Shown in pieces: positions 1-15,200 of a stretch of DNA of 64,000 bases (the first letter of the stretch is position 1; each line of letters starts with the position of its first letter). The notes beneath the pieces are model-generated. The model made no database searches. It saw only the letters and a program-made list of their open reading frames with translations, and was not told the DNA's origin. The position numbers and the translations under genes are program-made. The DNA is from Lingula anatina (lineage: Eukaryota; Brachiopoda; Lingulata; Lingulida; Lingulidae), in assembly GCF_001039355.2 (NCBI RefSeq), contig NW_019774402.1, positions 27,801-91,800 of the forward strand. The letters are read 5' to 3'.

Positions 1-312
1 AGTCACTTCCCAACTACATATTTTCTTTCCTATTTTCATTAACAGTCCAGAAAAATATATTCATAACTAGTGAAATTTAAGTTATTATGATACGAAAATG
101 TAGACCAGGTTTTCATGGCATTTAATCTGAACACTAACTTTCTAACATCCAAGGCTTTTAAAAATAAACTAGTAAGGTATAGAAAAATAAACTTTTAAAG
201 CGCAATGTGAAGCGTAGTCAAGCTGCACAAAAAAGAAGTAAAATGCCACATGAGACCTGAGAGCGTACAATACTATATCATAACGCAATATAAGGCATGG
301 CCAAGTAGTTAC

Positions 313-1338
313 CATTTCATGCTCAAGTACTGCAAGCACAGTGGATGTGACAGGAGCCCAACACGATTGTGCTTTACCATCATCTGCAAAGCAATAATGA
401 TGGGTTCTTCACCATTAGGTAGTGTTCGTACAGAAAATACTCATCTATTAGCGATGATCTAAGAGTGTCTTTATCCATTTAGGCAGGTTTTACAGAATAT
501 TTGTTTTGACTTTAAGAAAAGATTTCTTTCCTAAGCAGTGGATATAATGTTAGTAAATTCGTGAACAAAATTAGAAATAAAGTAGATCGATGTACACAAA
601 AATAAACGTTTAGTATGCGTCAATGTTTGAATTGCCAGAAGACTACATATTACTAACTATAAATAGAAACAAGCATTGCACCTCAAGCGATTGATCTTTG
701 TCGAATCAAAAAAAAGTTATTTCACGATAAGATTAATGCGAAAGGAATTTTCAACGGTAATTATACAAACGAGAACTCACATTTAGAGACATAAGTGGTG
801 TGTAGCTGGTTCCGTTTTCTCTCAGTTTCTTTACATAGTCCATCGGTAGCTGCAGATAGCTAAAGTCGTAGTGTTTCTGTAAATATAAAAGCATGTTTTC
901 TATCCTCTATACATTGCATTTGTTTGTCGTAACATAATAAATACCGAGTATATTTTCAATAAAAAAACACATTTTACTTTTTTAAACACTCTACATGATG
1001 CTTCACATGACTATTGGTCTGTCCTCACCCGCCTCTATCCTGGGTGTGGTGATGATAAAGTACTTTTTAATGTTTTACTAACAATGTAGTGTATGTCCTG
1101 TCTTTCTACTCCAGGCACAAGTGCAGGGTATTCCCTTTGGGTGCCTTCAATAAAGTTCAATAGTATCTAAGCATTCTGACTATACATACGTACGTGAAAC
1201 TCTTTAGATTTGATATCTTTGCCAACTGGGGTAACGCACTGGTTTAAAACGACTTCAAATATATCTGGTAAGTTGATAATCATCCCCATGCCAGGGCAGC
1301 CATGGTATTCTGAACGAAGGTGCATACAATCATGCCAT
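313..1338 (-). CDS. TRPA1: TRPA1 pre-S1 (electrophile-sensing) region, three exons
   Basis: Exons 1194-1338, 781-876 and 313-383 encode the linker between ankyrin repeats and the first membrane helix. The segment begins RWHDCMHLR, which corresponds to human RWDECLKIF. It contains HGCP and LNQC at the places of human C621 and C641, and YLQLP where human has YLQCP. It ends LLSHPLCLQYLSMKW, the conserved pre-S1 motif (fly LLAHPLSQKYLQMKW). The last donor (ATGAAATG|GTAACT) leaves phase 2, so the next exon lies left of base 1. Bases 1-312 look like intron. Confidence 0.88.
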
Positions 1339-4300
1339 CTGTAACAATGAATGAAATAGTAGGCCCTATGGGACATTTTCTTTCATAGCAGACTTGTGGT
1401 ATTCGCAGATATGTTAAAAATGGCTTATTTATTTATTAGAAGTTAGGTAAAACTAGAATATTTTGATTTTCTTTTTTGATTTGGCCTCTGTCGTGAATAA
1501 TCATCGTTCGAATGCATGCTCTATTTGAAAATGAAAAATATAACCTAATTTAAACAAAGGGAAAATAGCGGGAAAAAAGCGTCGTTTCACTCTACCCTAA
1601 TACCTTTTGTGTGTTACAATAGCGTGCGCCACTTCCTTTTGCTTATTAGCAATGGCCACATCGAAGAAAGTCATGTCGTCGTTATTTCTGTGAGTGATGT
1701 CCGCCTCTTCGGTCAACAATAGGCTTACCGCAGCAGGCTGGCCGTACAAAGCGGCAATATGTAGGACGGTATTCTACAAATTCAAATACATATTCATAAT
1801 TAAATGAACGTGTTTCTCAATAAATTTTCCCCGCATGTATCTTACCCTTTATCAAGCTGAAGGTATACAGAAGACTTCTCAGAATTTGATGGATGTACTA
1901 AAACCCAACAAAAGGAATATGATCAAAATCGCGATATTAACTGAAGTGAAAAAAAAAAGAAAAAAAAAAACTCAGTGGGCAGCCCTTGTATAAATACCTG
2001 CAGGCTCAGCTTAAACGAAATTACCATTGGTTCAAATTACTTACCCCTTCTGAGTTGGGCAAGTTTAATAGATGTGAGTGCATGCCAAGTAACAGCTTCA
2101 TGGTTTGTGTATACCCATTTTTGGCCGCAAGATGGAGAGGTGTAAACCCCATATGACATCTGATAAAAAAGAAATAAATGGTTCATGCCCATGTACTTCA
2201 TCATATTCTTTAGTGTATTGGAAACAGCATTTTTATTACACGGTAATAGGACTGGTATACTTAATAAATGTTCTGTATTACAAATATTTTCACTTTACAC
2301 ATTCCATAAAGAAAATACACCATATCCGTGACTTCTGCTGTAAGTTCAAGGATTGTCATCATGACATGTGACACGAACTCAGCAACAAATTCCCTGATGG
2401 ACCTGAAACTTACCCCGATACAAGCGCTCCCTTCTGTAGAAGAAGCTGCACAACTTTGGTGTGGCCACTACAGCAAGCTACATGGAGCGCTGTCTTCCCA
2501 TATTGGTCTGTTTCGTTGATGATGTTGTGACCCTCAGGACTGTTCAGTAGTTGAAGACAAGTATTGAATCGCCCATACCTGAAGGAAAGAGGATTCAAAA
2601 ATTGCGCTAAGATCGACGAAGAAGGATAAGCACGTGGTCACCCTTTGGAACCAGGACACTTGACCACTAATGCGTGACCACAAATGATTGACCAGAAATG
2701 CGTAGTCAAGTCACTTATCCAATCAAATGTCATGATCCTAAGTCGCAAATCCAAGTAAAAAGACAACTGTCAATTATGACGTGCCTTGAGCTCAGTCTTC
2801 TTGGTATTAGGAGTATGTTTAACCCTTATAATTAATGCTGCGAATTTTTATAACTCTTTTCATCCGTGGTAAGCCTATCCTCATTATAAATGATTCTTCA
2901 TGTTCCTTATGGATACTTTGGTAAGGGAAGTGGCTTACTGCTGACAGGAGTTGAGATGTGACATTCATAATCTGCATCCCTACTCATTCTGGTTCTGAGC
3001 ACTGTGTATTTGAAAGTCTATTTTACCAACGGAAAAAAATGCAAAAATAGTTTACTCAATTTTTAAATGATCTTACTTTGCTGCAAAATGCAAGGCCGAT
3101 TCCTTTTGGTTATTTTTCACAATCACGGAGGCCCCGTGCTGTAGCAGGCTGCCCAGAGAGGCCAGATGACCCTCCTTGGAGGCATAGTGTAGAGGAGTGC
3201 AGCCGAGCTCGTCCTTATCGTTCAATAGCATTTTCAGGTCTGTCGAACACTACCAAAGTAATAAAACGTGATATAAACGTGCATTTGGTATAAAATATAA
3301 TTTGTGCATTTTTTACTTAACTAAAATTATGCATTTGGCATGAAATGCGTCGGAATATTTATAATATAGTACGTATTATGCAAGGACTCAAGATATTAAA
3401 AAAAAAGGATTGACGTGTTTTCTTTGAGCAAGTCGGCATACCACGTACCATGACAGATTGGCAAGGGAAGTCCTCCAGTCTTGCGCCATTAGCTATTGCG
3501 AGATGGAGGAAATTTCTGTTATCTTTATCTTTTAGGGTTATTTTCGCTTTCTTCTCCAGAAGTAACACGGCGGTGCGCCACGAGTACCTCGAGGCAGCCA
3601 GCAGCAATGGCGACCTGTCATCCTTGTCTGACTCATCCACCCAGGCACCCTGTATAGTTTAAGAGTGATATCAAAAAGCCATTATTGCATAAGTGAATGT
3701 AAATATGAGGAAAGGAGCGGTTCATTGATTTCTACGTTTACCTTTAGAATTAGGGAACTGGTCGTGTTTTTTATCTTATAGTAGATAATTCCGTACGGAT
3801 GTCAGTCAATCAACGGGTACGATATCGGCTTACAAAGCTAAGTTTGCCATTATTATTGCACGAAGAATAATTAGCTAATCGTTTAAAATGTTTGTTTGAC
3901 TTATTTGGGTAGACAGGATTTTTGGTATGGACTTTTAAGGTTTAAAAATACTGTACAGTGGGAAGATATTTGTTTGTTAAATCATCATCAATTGTTGTTT
4001 TGCAACAGGTTCAGCTGTTGGAGGCGTGTTGCCAGTAAAACATACGGATTATGGTCAAACATTCAGCTTGTACTTTCATTGAAATGGGATATTTGGTATA
4101 AGCAGACAATGTAAAAGGACTAAAAAGGCGATTTAAATCTGATCATGAAATGCCCATAATGAACAAAATGAACACACACACCTCTTCTACTAGGTATTTT
4201 GCAAGTTCAAAATGATCAAACATGGCCGCCTTGTGGAGTGGCGTCATTCCGTTGACGTCCTTGGCCTTGATACATATGTGCTTCTTTTCTGGTTGTTTCT

Positions 4301-6173
4301 CAAACATCAGCTTCACCATATCCATAGCACCCTGGGCACATGCGAGGTGGATGGGAGTGGATTTGTCTTCCTAAAGTGGGCATTATTCTTTAAATATTCA
4401 ATGCATAACTAAGATCTAGTGCACCAAAATGTAGTTCTACATAATTGTATTAAGTCACTCATTATGGTAACAAGCATATTACTCAAAATGAATAAAGATT
4501 CTTTCTAGGCATGTCGCGCCATAAACTCCTTCAAATAGGCTTATTTCACGCGCTCCCAAGTGTGCTCCCATTGTTGACTCCCATTAATTTACTTGCAAAA
4601 AAATCAGAATTGACAATCAAAACGCAAAAAATCGAAATTAAAACGTCTATTGGCTACTTTTCGCTCAATCAAAAAGAGCTTTTGATGCGCATTGCCTGCA
4701 ATAAAGCTATCTACGATTTTCAGTTAATTTTGCAACATTTTGCCTCGGGGAGCATTTCATTTTTCATGGTTCGGGGTTGTGGAGAGAGGTCCAGTTGGGG
4801 CGACATGACCATACAGCCTAACATAAAAACACTTTCTGCACATGCACAAACTGTGCTTGAGTACTGTGCTTCATATGTTTAAAAGTTGTTCACCTGTTGG
4901 GCATCAATGTCAGCACCCGCAGCCAGACACACCTGCACGGCCTGGAAGTAAATAAACAGTGTAAAATAAAATCATACATATTATCGGACGTTGTACAGAG
5001 AAATTCCACTCACATGTTCTGGTTTTGGATTAAAGAAACCTACAATGAGGCTAAATCAAAGTTTTTTGTTGATAGAGACGGCATGCAATTACAGTTGTAG
5101 AAGCAACAGAAGTATAACTGAAATAAAGTGATAAATGTACTGTTACAAATAAATTTAATTGAAAAACAAAACATTCGTAGATCAAGAGAAAGAGAATTAA
5201 TTCGAATTTTACTACCTAAGACTTTTTAATCTATTCCTGTTGTTATTTTGCGTATACAATTGCATTACTTTGGGACCACGGCAATCTGTCTGCAAACGCG
5301 TAAACAGAAAAGATGAAACCTTTCCAAAGTTACGCTCGTCAATTACTGCAAACCAGTGCAATTATCAAGGTACATGTACATTCTACTGTTTGTTTCAATC
5401 TCTGCGCTCCATTATGAGTAAGAGTGAATAGAAGCGGTAATGGATATCGAAAACATACATCGAGTATTTGCAATGCTTTAATGGAGTCTTAAACAGTTTC
5501 CTATGCGGTACACATGTATTGTTCCAGGTCTGATAGGATATGATGTTGATGTATGCAATAAGTAATGATGAATCCAGGGCCCCCTGTCTATGAATTTGGA
5601 TTCGGTCAGCTCGACCTGGTTGAAAGATATTGATTGGTAGAAAAGCGGTGTTAATGGGTCTACGGAACTGGGCACGTAATTAATTGACGAGGGAGCAGAG
5701 ATCTTAAAGTATACGGTAAAAAAGAAAAATGAAATAAATAAATAAAAAAGATAAAATAAATGCAAAATACACAAATAAAACGGTTCGCGCGTCTAAGCTT
5801 ATAAAAGCCTGTTTTAAATTTCAGAGATACCTTGTTACCTTGTAATGGCAAGCGCGCTGTTAAAATAAGACCAAGTAAATTAAAACTTAGTTTAGAAATA
5901 AGATAAAACCCATCTGTTAAATAGGCCCAGCATATGTTAAGAGGCCAATGCAGGAAAATCAGTGTAAAATGTATTTTAACAGCAGTGATAGGTGCAAATA
6001 TACGTAAAATAAATCAATTTCATAAGTGTGAGGGAAATGACATTTAATATTTTTAAAAAACGCACACCTTACCTTAAGATTTGCCGCATTAACGGCAGAG
6101 TGGAGCGCCATGTTCTTCTTTTTGTCCATAAAAGACATCAACTGCGACCGGGTGTAACCGTTCTTCTCAGCTA

Positions 6174-6233
<60 letters not shown>

Positions 6234-9200
6234 CATAAAGAAATTATAATTTATACCACATGCGAGTGGCGTAGTAGTACCAAACATTTAAACAAACATC
6301 TAGATTGAAATATGCACTAATATGTTGGAATGTGCGTTTTACCATGTTCCACAAGCACGTCCACAGACTTGGCTGACGCATTTTTCACTGCCACATGGAT
6401 AGGGTACAGTCCGATGCTGTCGTGTTTGCACAGCGGGGCCTTGTGCTCTAACTACAGATAAAAAGAAAGCAACTTAAATGTCACTGAGGTTACCATTCAG
6501 CTTATTGTTCATGACTATCGTTTGTTATACAGATATTAGGATGACAAAGATATTTACTCTCCTTTGGACTGAAGAGCACTGTTTTTGACAAACGTTTTCG
6601 CGTTCACTTCAAGATACGTTCTAGTAATAATCTTCATGCTTTAAATACCTAAGATCATTGCTTTATGCTTTTAATTCCACGAATAATGGCAAATGGTGAA
6701 CATTAACGCTGATGGAATGGCGCTAAACAAAATTAGATGGACGGCATTTATATGCACAGTATGTGGACTCGTGTGTCCGTGTACATAACCGGGGACCATT
6801 AAAGTAAGACCCATGTATCCCATCCATACCAGCAATTCCACACATTTCTCGTCGTCCTTGGCGGCAGCATAGTGGAGGGCAGTACCGTCGTTTTCCCCAC
6901 CCAAAGCGATGTCCACTTCCGGATGGCTAATCAGAGCCTAAAAGACGCAGACGATTTCGAAAATTTAAAGCAGAATTTTTATACTTTTAGCAAACCTTGA
7001 TAGACATGAGTTTGCTTTTATATTAAAATCTTAAATTTACTATTAAAACAGCAATGGTGGTGTTATTAGATTTCGTACAGAACACACAACCTTTAGATAT
7101 AGTCTGTTTGTAAAATCAGCTTTATACTACTTATTTAACAATAAAAGTGGTGATATAACGCCTTTTTGGACCACAATTGTCGGATAGTGTATATTTTGCA
7201 ATTTTACAAATGAAAGAAAACGTGTGCTCGACCGCCATGCATGATTTGTTAAGCTCATCTAATACCTGCGTCTACACAAAAAGTGATAATAATCAGTTTT
7301 TACATCGCCAGTTTAAATAAAAAGCCTTAACATTAATGACATCAAATAAGCAAATTATCAAAATGGATTGCTGTTGCCGCAAATTGTAGCAACTGAATAA
7401 TGTAAGTGGTAAATCTCTTTTACGTTAGTTCTTTATTTAGACTTCGTAAATACATTTTCCCTCTTGAGTTGCACAAATAAAAAGCTGTTGAGAAAGGTAA
7501 CAATCACGTTCTCTGGTATTTAAGTTAATTGTTAAAATACAAATGAAAGCGAACGCGGCTAATTGCAACGTTAAAAGCAATGGGCGGGTTGGCTATTTTA
7601 TCTGTAACTTAAACGAGGGAACACAAATAGAGAGAGAAAAAAGTGATTGCGTAGTTCAGGACTTCTAATTGCAAAACATGTTCAAATACATTTCCATTAA
7701 ACTTCACAGTTGGCATATGGTATCCAGGCTGTCACGATAAAGCTCGTTGTTTAGCTACGGGTGAGAAATACAATGACTGCATTGTTATTGCTTAATCAAT
7801 TTCCTCCTCCATTTATGCTGCAATGTATCCCTAATTAATAAATGTGCTTTGCATAGATACTGTCGCAGTATAATACCGGGTATCCTTAAATAACATAACG
7901 TCTAAGGAAACATAATTTGTTGTCCATTTCAGCTTGCTAATCACTTTCTACAAAGTTGTGCAGTATTAATGTTAAGTATTTAATGTGCGTCTGTCATTAC
8001 GTGTTTAATGTCCGTTGTGGGATCGTTTAAGCATACATTCATATCTACATGTAAGTAAATGGTCATATCACAAAATAACATAGAAAATAAAACAAATTCA
8101 CAAAAGTCTAAGTAATATCAAATCTCTTGACGTACAAATTTTAGTTAGAGACATGCTATATTTGTCAATCAGATAATGGCATACCCATCTCATATTTTTT
8201 TTCTTAAAATGAACCTATAATAGAAAACAGAGGCAGCAATTATGAGGTTCACAAGCATTGCTCTATACATGTAGCTACACTAACATACCGGTAGTTATGG
8301 TATCTAACTCGAATAAAGTGGTACTTATGCAAGTCATTGCAGTGGAGATGTATGTAATATTTATTGGATGCAGTATGATTTATACTTTATACATGCACCA
8401 ATCTGACTTGTTTTTCACATAAGAATGAACGCAAATAAAAAAAAAGTCTGATTTCCAATATCACATCCGTTTACGTTGCCAATAATTCTGTTAGAATACC
8501 CGTCTTACAAGTGTAGCTAAAGGAATTATAATTACTGGGTAAAAGACTAATTACTTAAGGCAATTTGGTCGGTGTTTGAATGAATGACTTGCTGTTATTA
8601 CTTTGGACGATCATATGAATTTCATCCGCTCTCACAGGTGGTCTACCACCGAGGTGGAGACAACTATATCATTATGACGACAAACAAAACAACATAGGGA
8701 ATGCATCACTCCATATTGTGTAGATACAGTGGGTATTTCGATTTCGTTACCTTTAACGATGCCACGTTCCCCAGGTCTACGGCATAGTGAATGGGTGCCA
8801 TGAGATCAGCGTTCAGGATGGTAGTGTCGGCGCCATGGTAGATAAGGTAGTCAATACTGGCCGTCGCTGTCAGCTCGACAGCGACGTGGAGAGGTGTGTT
8901 TCCCTTACAATCCTTGGCATTAATATCTGGATGGTAAGAGATGGGAAATACGTTTTTTGTTGTTTTTTCAACACACATGAGGAACACTTCTAGCACGATT
9001 TTTTCTTTTTTTTTTTTGCATTCATTAACAATAGCGACGAGGTTAATGTCAGACAACAAGTAATTAGACTGCCGTAAAGATCGAGATATGATGACTTAAT
9101 TAACAAACTTAGAATTCACAATAAGGATTTATTAGATTAACAATAGCGCCAAGTTTAATGTCAGACAACAAGTAATTAGACTGTCGTAAAGATCGAGATA

Positions 9201-12200
9201 TGATGACTTAATTAACAAACTTAGAATTCACAATTAGGATTTATGAGATGACACTTTTACGCCTTAACAAAGACATTTCATGAACGCTAAAAAAGGACTT
9301 GCCTCCGCCATGGTCCAAGATGAAGTCCATAATAACAATCCTGTCCTTGGAGGCTGCGTGGTGCATAACTGTCTGCCCTTTGGCATCTTTGAGAAACAAT
9401 CGCGACTCATCTTCATAGAAAAGACGTTCAAATGCTTCAATATTACCAGATTTGGCGACCTGTAAAAGATAAAATTCTTCTGAGAAGTGACACCAGTGTA
9501 ATTTTTCTGCCATGTTTCCCTCTCAAAATCTAAACTATACGACACAACGCCCAAGTGTCCTGCATTAACATCTGAGAGTTAATTGTCGCTGGTCCATTAC
9601 ACGCATCCATTTGTGTTAACAAGTGATAGGGATCTGAAAACAAATTGAATGTCAAGTAATAAGAATAAAGCGAAATACATGTATCACAGATTGTTATGTA
9701 CACAGTGCACGTAATTAATAAACCGACGACGATGGCATCTATTGTTTCAGTTGACTGCGCTTGGCCGCTAATGCGACACGCAGGCATTGGCGGAAAATAT
9801 TCATTGTATTAAATTTATCCTCTTCATTGACAGTGCCTTTCATCAGATGACACAAATTGTTTTATGACTCTTTTTTTACTATGATAATTTACCAACGCAT
9901 ATTCTTCTGCATCGAAAAGCCTTTCGTCTGCCCTTGCAGTATGATGTCCACATTCGTAGATTTTGTACTTTTTGGTCCAAAATCGCAACATCAGCAACTT
10001 GTCAAATTTCCGATGCGTTTATCTTCACCTGCTCTTATATGGAGATAAAACATAAAATGTCTTTCTGCCAATCTTCTGTCTACCTTACACCACAAACCTA
10101 TTTGCACCGACTTTAAGTACTTTGATTGAAATCAATTAAAGAATAGACGCAGCAATCTCGACTGATAAAGACCTGCTTCAATAAGCGCTCCACTAAGTGA
10201 TTGCGTGTAACATGGACATGTCCCACGCCAATGTTTAGCTTAAGGCCACCAGCCACCAGGGAATAAAGAAAAACGTCTGCGCATGCGTTGCGTTACCAGG
10301 CCATGCAAAAAGCTTTTGCAGCCTGTATATTTTCCCCTCATTTTCCTGAAACTTAAAGGTACAACAAGATGTTTTTTCTCTGTATGGTATGAATTATACA
10401 TTATTGATGAACTTCAAATAAACAAAAATTACAAAATATTTGTAATTTTATAAATAAAACAATTTCATGCTTATGTTGAAAGCCCCCTTCCCCTTAACTG
10501 TTTTGTTTCGTGTTTTTAGAAAATCGGAACCAAAGGTCAAAACCCAGATATTGTATTAACAAGATATCATTTGCTTCTCCTTCCATCAACGGAGTTTCTA
10601 AATCGATGCAGTCTTAAAATGACTATTTATAATTTTATCAGAGTTTTCGAACATTTTGGAATTTGGAGCACCTGTGTTGAGATGAATTGGAGAAGCTTTA
10701 GGTCAATATGACCTTGATACTTCTCTCCAGTATAAACAATTGGCCTTCAAAGGAATTCTCTCAAATGCACAAATAACGCATTTTTAACAGATGGAATTAT
10801 TCTATACTAGCCCTATTTCTTATCGTCCCCGTTGAAAATTAACTATAGCTTTATTTTTGATTGTTATATGCCCCAAACCAGATTCCGTACATCCCTGTCA
10901 AATAGCCATAAAGGCATGCACAGATGTTTTGCGCTTACGCTGGTTACCACCTAACAAAACCAACTTACTGTCGTAACTAAGGGATATATGCACATTCGTT
11001 TTATTCGAACTGACAATGAAACCCATTAAATGCCATCGTCATTGTTTTTCTATATGTATCTACACACATTTCCTGTCAGTGTACCATTCCAAGCATTCTA
11101 TAATGTACTCTAATTTCCTTAAGGCAACTCCCTGAGGATCACGCTCTAGTTGTTCTGAGAATATGGATTTGAATTTGGAGCGAGGTTACAGTTGCCCTGT
11201 ATTATTTCAGCGATGAAATAGGGCACTGCCGTGGTCAGATGGCCTTATCGTAGTTTATCAAAATATATTTAAGTGACCACTATGCCCGTATATGTAACGC
11301 CACTGAAAGAAATACCTTTAGGTGAAATTTGTTATATCTTTGAGCAATTGGTGAAAATGTCTGAGACATTTTTATACTTGAAATGACTAGATACTGTTAA
11401 GATAGTATTCAAAACGTATATTCATGAATCCCGTCAATTTCAATGTAAATAAAACGTGTGTTAACTGCACATAGATAATTAAGTACAATAACTTAAAAAT
11501 GAAAAGTATGTACTGAAAGGGATATAAGTCATGGTGGAAATAAGCACTGGATATAACAGTGTAGCTATAAGGTTTTCACTGGCAGATAAATGACAGATAA
11601 ACATTAAAAATTTAATTGATCATTTAAACCACCAATGACAGATAACAATAAAATAGCATACTGAAAGCAAAACGTGAGACCTGTTCTCACTATTAGGCAC
11701 CGGCCTATCAACATTTGGATATTCAAATTAATAACACGGGATAAACATGTATTCAATATAAAGCTGAGATATCCTACATGTACTCATAAATTGAGATTTT
11801 ATTGTTCAATAGGTGTAAAGGCGGTCAACTTTATTGTTGATTTTTCTCAAGGTCTAGGTATATAGCATCACCGGGAAAGCCTGTCAAAATTATCATACAG
11901 GCCAAGGCAATACCGAGCATGCGTCCTGGAAGCAAAATACGCGTCTATTTTTTCCTAAACTATTCAGCAATTTCATCAGCAGGTTATAAAACAAACCGTT
12001 TGCCCATAACTCCATATAAAAAACCAATGATAATATTATTCAATAACATACAAATTAAAATATATGTGTCAATTTTATTAGATATTTTCCCCATCTTTTT
12101 ACATGTATATACTTTTCTAGCTATGTTTTTTAAATATGCACACGCAGGCGTGACACTTAAAATATCAAGCATGAAATTATTGCGCAAAAGGAAAATAAAA

Positions 12201-15200
12201 ATGTTCACAAAGTAATAGACAGATTAAGTAGTTTGTAATCTGATATTTTAATGGCATCACAACACGAGAAGTGCTTAATTAGAAACAGCCATTAAAACAC
12301 CATTACCTCCAGCCCGTTGTATATTTCTGGCTCGATTAGTGAACATCCACTTGTGTATTAATCGTAGGTTTTAACAGAGTGAGTAGGACGCTGTGGACAA
12401 GAAACACATAGACTAATGTGTTTGTCAACGGATGTCCCAGAAAGTTTTCGACATAGTCTTATCTTTTTTGAAAAAAAAAACACGATATTTGAGCTGTTAA
12501 AGTTAGAATACCGGAGAGAGAGAGAGAGAGAGATGGATAAATTTATCGGTTGAGAAATATTGGAGAGATAGAGGAAGGGAAGAAAATAAGATATGCACTT
12601 GTGTCCATATACTACTCTTATCACAAAAAGCACAGTTGAACATACAGTACGTGAATGTCCACAGTCTGCAAGAGAGCAGTATGGTATCCTATTTTATTTT
12701 ATAGCATAACGATACCTGTTACAATATGGAAAACCATGAAATATTTCGATTATCTTCTAACTTTAACTCAATATCCAAAACATTCGCCTTCACTAGCCTC
12801 TGTAACAAGATAACAGACACGTTTGTTAAAAGAGAACGGAGAATAACAGAGCAATGGGATTTATTTAACAAACAAATAATATTTATCCCATCATTATTAT
12901 TATCTCATCTCGGTTCTTTGAAAGTCATATTTCAAAACATCTAAAATTGAAATGCGTTTACTAGGCCTACCTTAAACATCTCTGCAGGGTCCCATGGTAG
13001 GCTAGAGTTACGGCACCTAAACGGCAATACCGCTATACACTTCTTCGGCATCTCTAAGTTATTGAATTTTATGATAGTCAAATAATACCGAAGTCAGTTA
13101 TTTCCATCACCCAAAATGGTTAATGTTTCTTCAAACAGTTAAGAGACTGCTACAACATAAACCTTGAATATTGTATAGATTTGTACAACTATCTGCAAGA
13201 GGTGGAATTTTGCCCACGTCGTTTGAAACATATGCGGTTTCTGAACAGCAACTCCTATTTATTGAAAGTAAAAATTGATTAACAAGTATAATGGAAAAAC
13301 GTCGATACAAAGCATACTCGATGACGTACACGTGCATTAGATTAATTGGGTAGGTCGCATTACATGTACAAGCGAGTTAAAACAAGAAAAACACTCGTTC
13401 TTTCCGGCAGATATTTGTACATTTTTGATAATTATCCCGGTTTGATTGCCAATGTTTTATACCAATAATGACTCGGCACTTTTTTAAACTTATCCCATCG
13501 GAATCGACATCTTGCTTTGACGTGTATCAATTAAGAGTCAAATGCATCAATCAGAGAAGGGGCTGTCCTCTTCCACGTGTTTTAGGGCAATTAGTGCATT
13601 ATAATATATCGCTCTAGAAATTTATTCTGATGACTGAAGGAACAGCACCATGGGATGCATTTTTTTTTTCAATAACGTATCCCAAAACAAGAATATTGTC
13701 CTGCTCATTAACGATGAATTATTTTGTTAACCTAATAATGTAGAAAACATAATGTATTTTGGAGGTATTGATGACATTCATGTAAAGGATGTTGAACACG
13801 TTCTAATATATCCATCATTTTGAGACTTTTTCTAAATCATATGTGTACGTCTATGTACGGCAAGGTTATTCTCAATACTATCGAATGCTCTGTCCTAGCT
13901 AGGGTTCAAAGGCCAAGATAATTATTCATTAGGTTATGACGGTTACCATATAGCATAAGATATTGCGTTTGTGATGGTATATACATTTTGTATATTATAG
14001 TTGACGTATCCAGTGTTGAGTTATTATGATCATACTCTACGTATATCTATGAAGTATGAAAACACGAACACTGTCTTTATACACAGCTGACTTCATGTGT
14101 CAGGGTTTCATACTGGTAATTTTCACAGAGCACAAATGTTTATTAAATGCTTGGAAACTCCAGCAGATATTTTGACGGTAGATAGAAACGAAAATAAACA
14201 CTGCCCAGTTAATTTATCATAACATTCTTGACCATTAATGAAGATAAATCTGGAACTCAATTATGAAACTTGTATATACAGCTTAACACAGAAAACGCAT
14301 TCTCCCGGCGCAAGGTGCAATTTGTTTCTTTCATTAGATTATGTTTACGGGAATCTACCTCTGGAAACATTCTGTGGAACCAGCGCTGTTTTGGTGGCTT
14401 ATCGTAGCCTCGCAGCTGGAAGGAGGGGTGCTGTTTTTAGAAAAAGCTTCAAGGTATATGAGTTACAACATTGGATTATTATTGATTACAACAACTTGTC
14501 TTTTTCGTTAAAGTTACACCTTTGTCAATATGGGTCGGAGATGTCCTGACAGCTTCGTTAGACATTGCGGTAGCTGCCGAAGTAATGGTGCTAGGGGGGA
14601 AACTGATTAAACAATAAACTCGATGACTAAACTACTATGACTTAGCATTTTCCATTAACACGTACGACACACTCTAAAGTAATTAGCGTGTCTTCGATCA
14701 TTTTATCAGACCGAATTCCCGAGTAACTCTATCAACACAGATAGTCTTGATTCCTTTGCACAGCGTTAAAAGGGGCCTGGTTTCCTGGACACTAATAACA
14801 CGAGGTTTAAGCAGCAATATTTACCTTTCATTTCTTGGATATTTTTTTAAATTGGACTTAATGGCAATAAACCACAAAATTCTGTTGAGTTCCCATGGTG
14901 GTTTTGCTTTTGAATCATTGGTAACAAACCTATTTGTCGGGGTCGAATTGAACGTGCTACGTCATTTAATCTGTTAACATTACACAAAAAATGTATTTAT
15001 CCAACGGAAATGTAATCCTTATGCCGAGATGTCAATATCACTTGCTGACTCACCTGAATTGGGAATGTATAGGGACATAAGGCGTTTACCTCCGTTCACA
15101 TTTGTACTAATGAATATCGAGAAACAGTTATCGAGAAAAAGTTTAGACTGCTAAACTAGACATTGTTAAGACGATTGGTAATTATGGGTGTCCTTTATTA

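Noticed and set aside
1-312. Possible next TRPA1 exon (S1 helix) at the left edge
   Set aside because: No hydrophobic frame with an acceptor in the required phase was seen; read as intron.
4511-4882. 123-residue plus-strand open frame in a TRPA1 intron
   Set aside because: No recognisable domain, biased composition, and no splice or start context; it lies antisense between confirmed TRPA1 exons, so probably chance.
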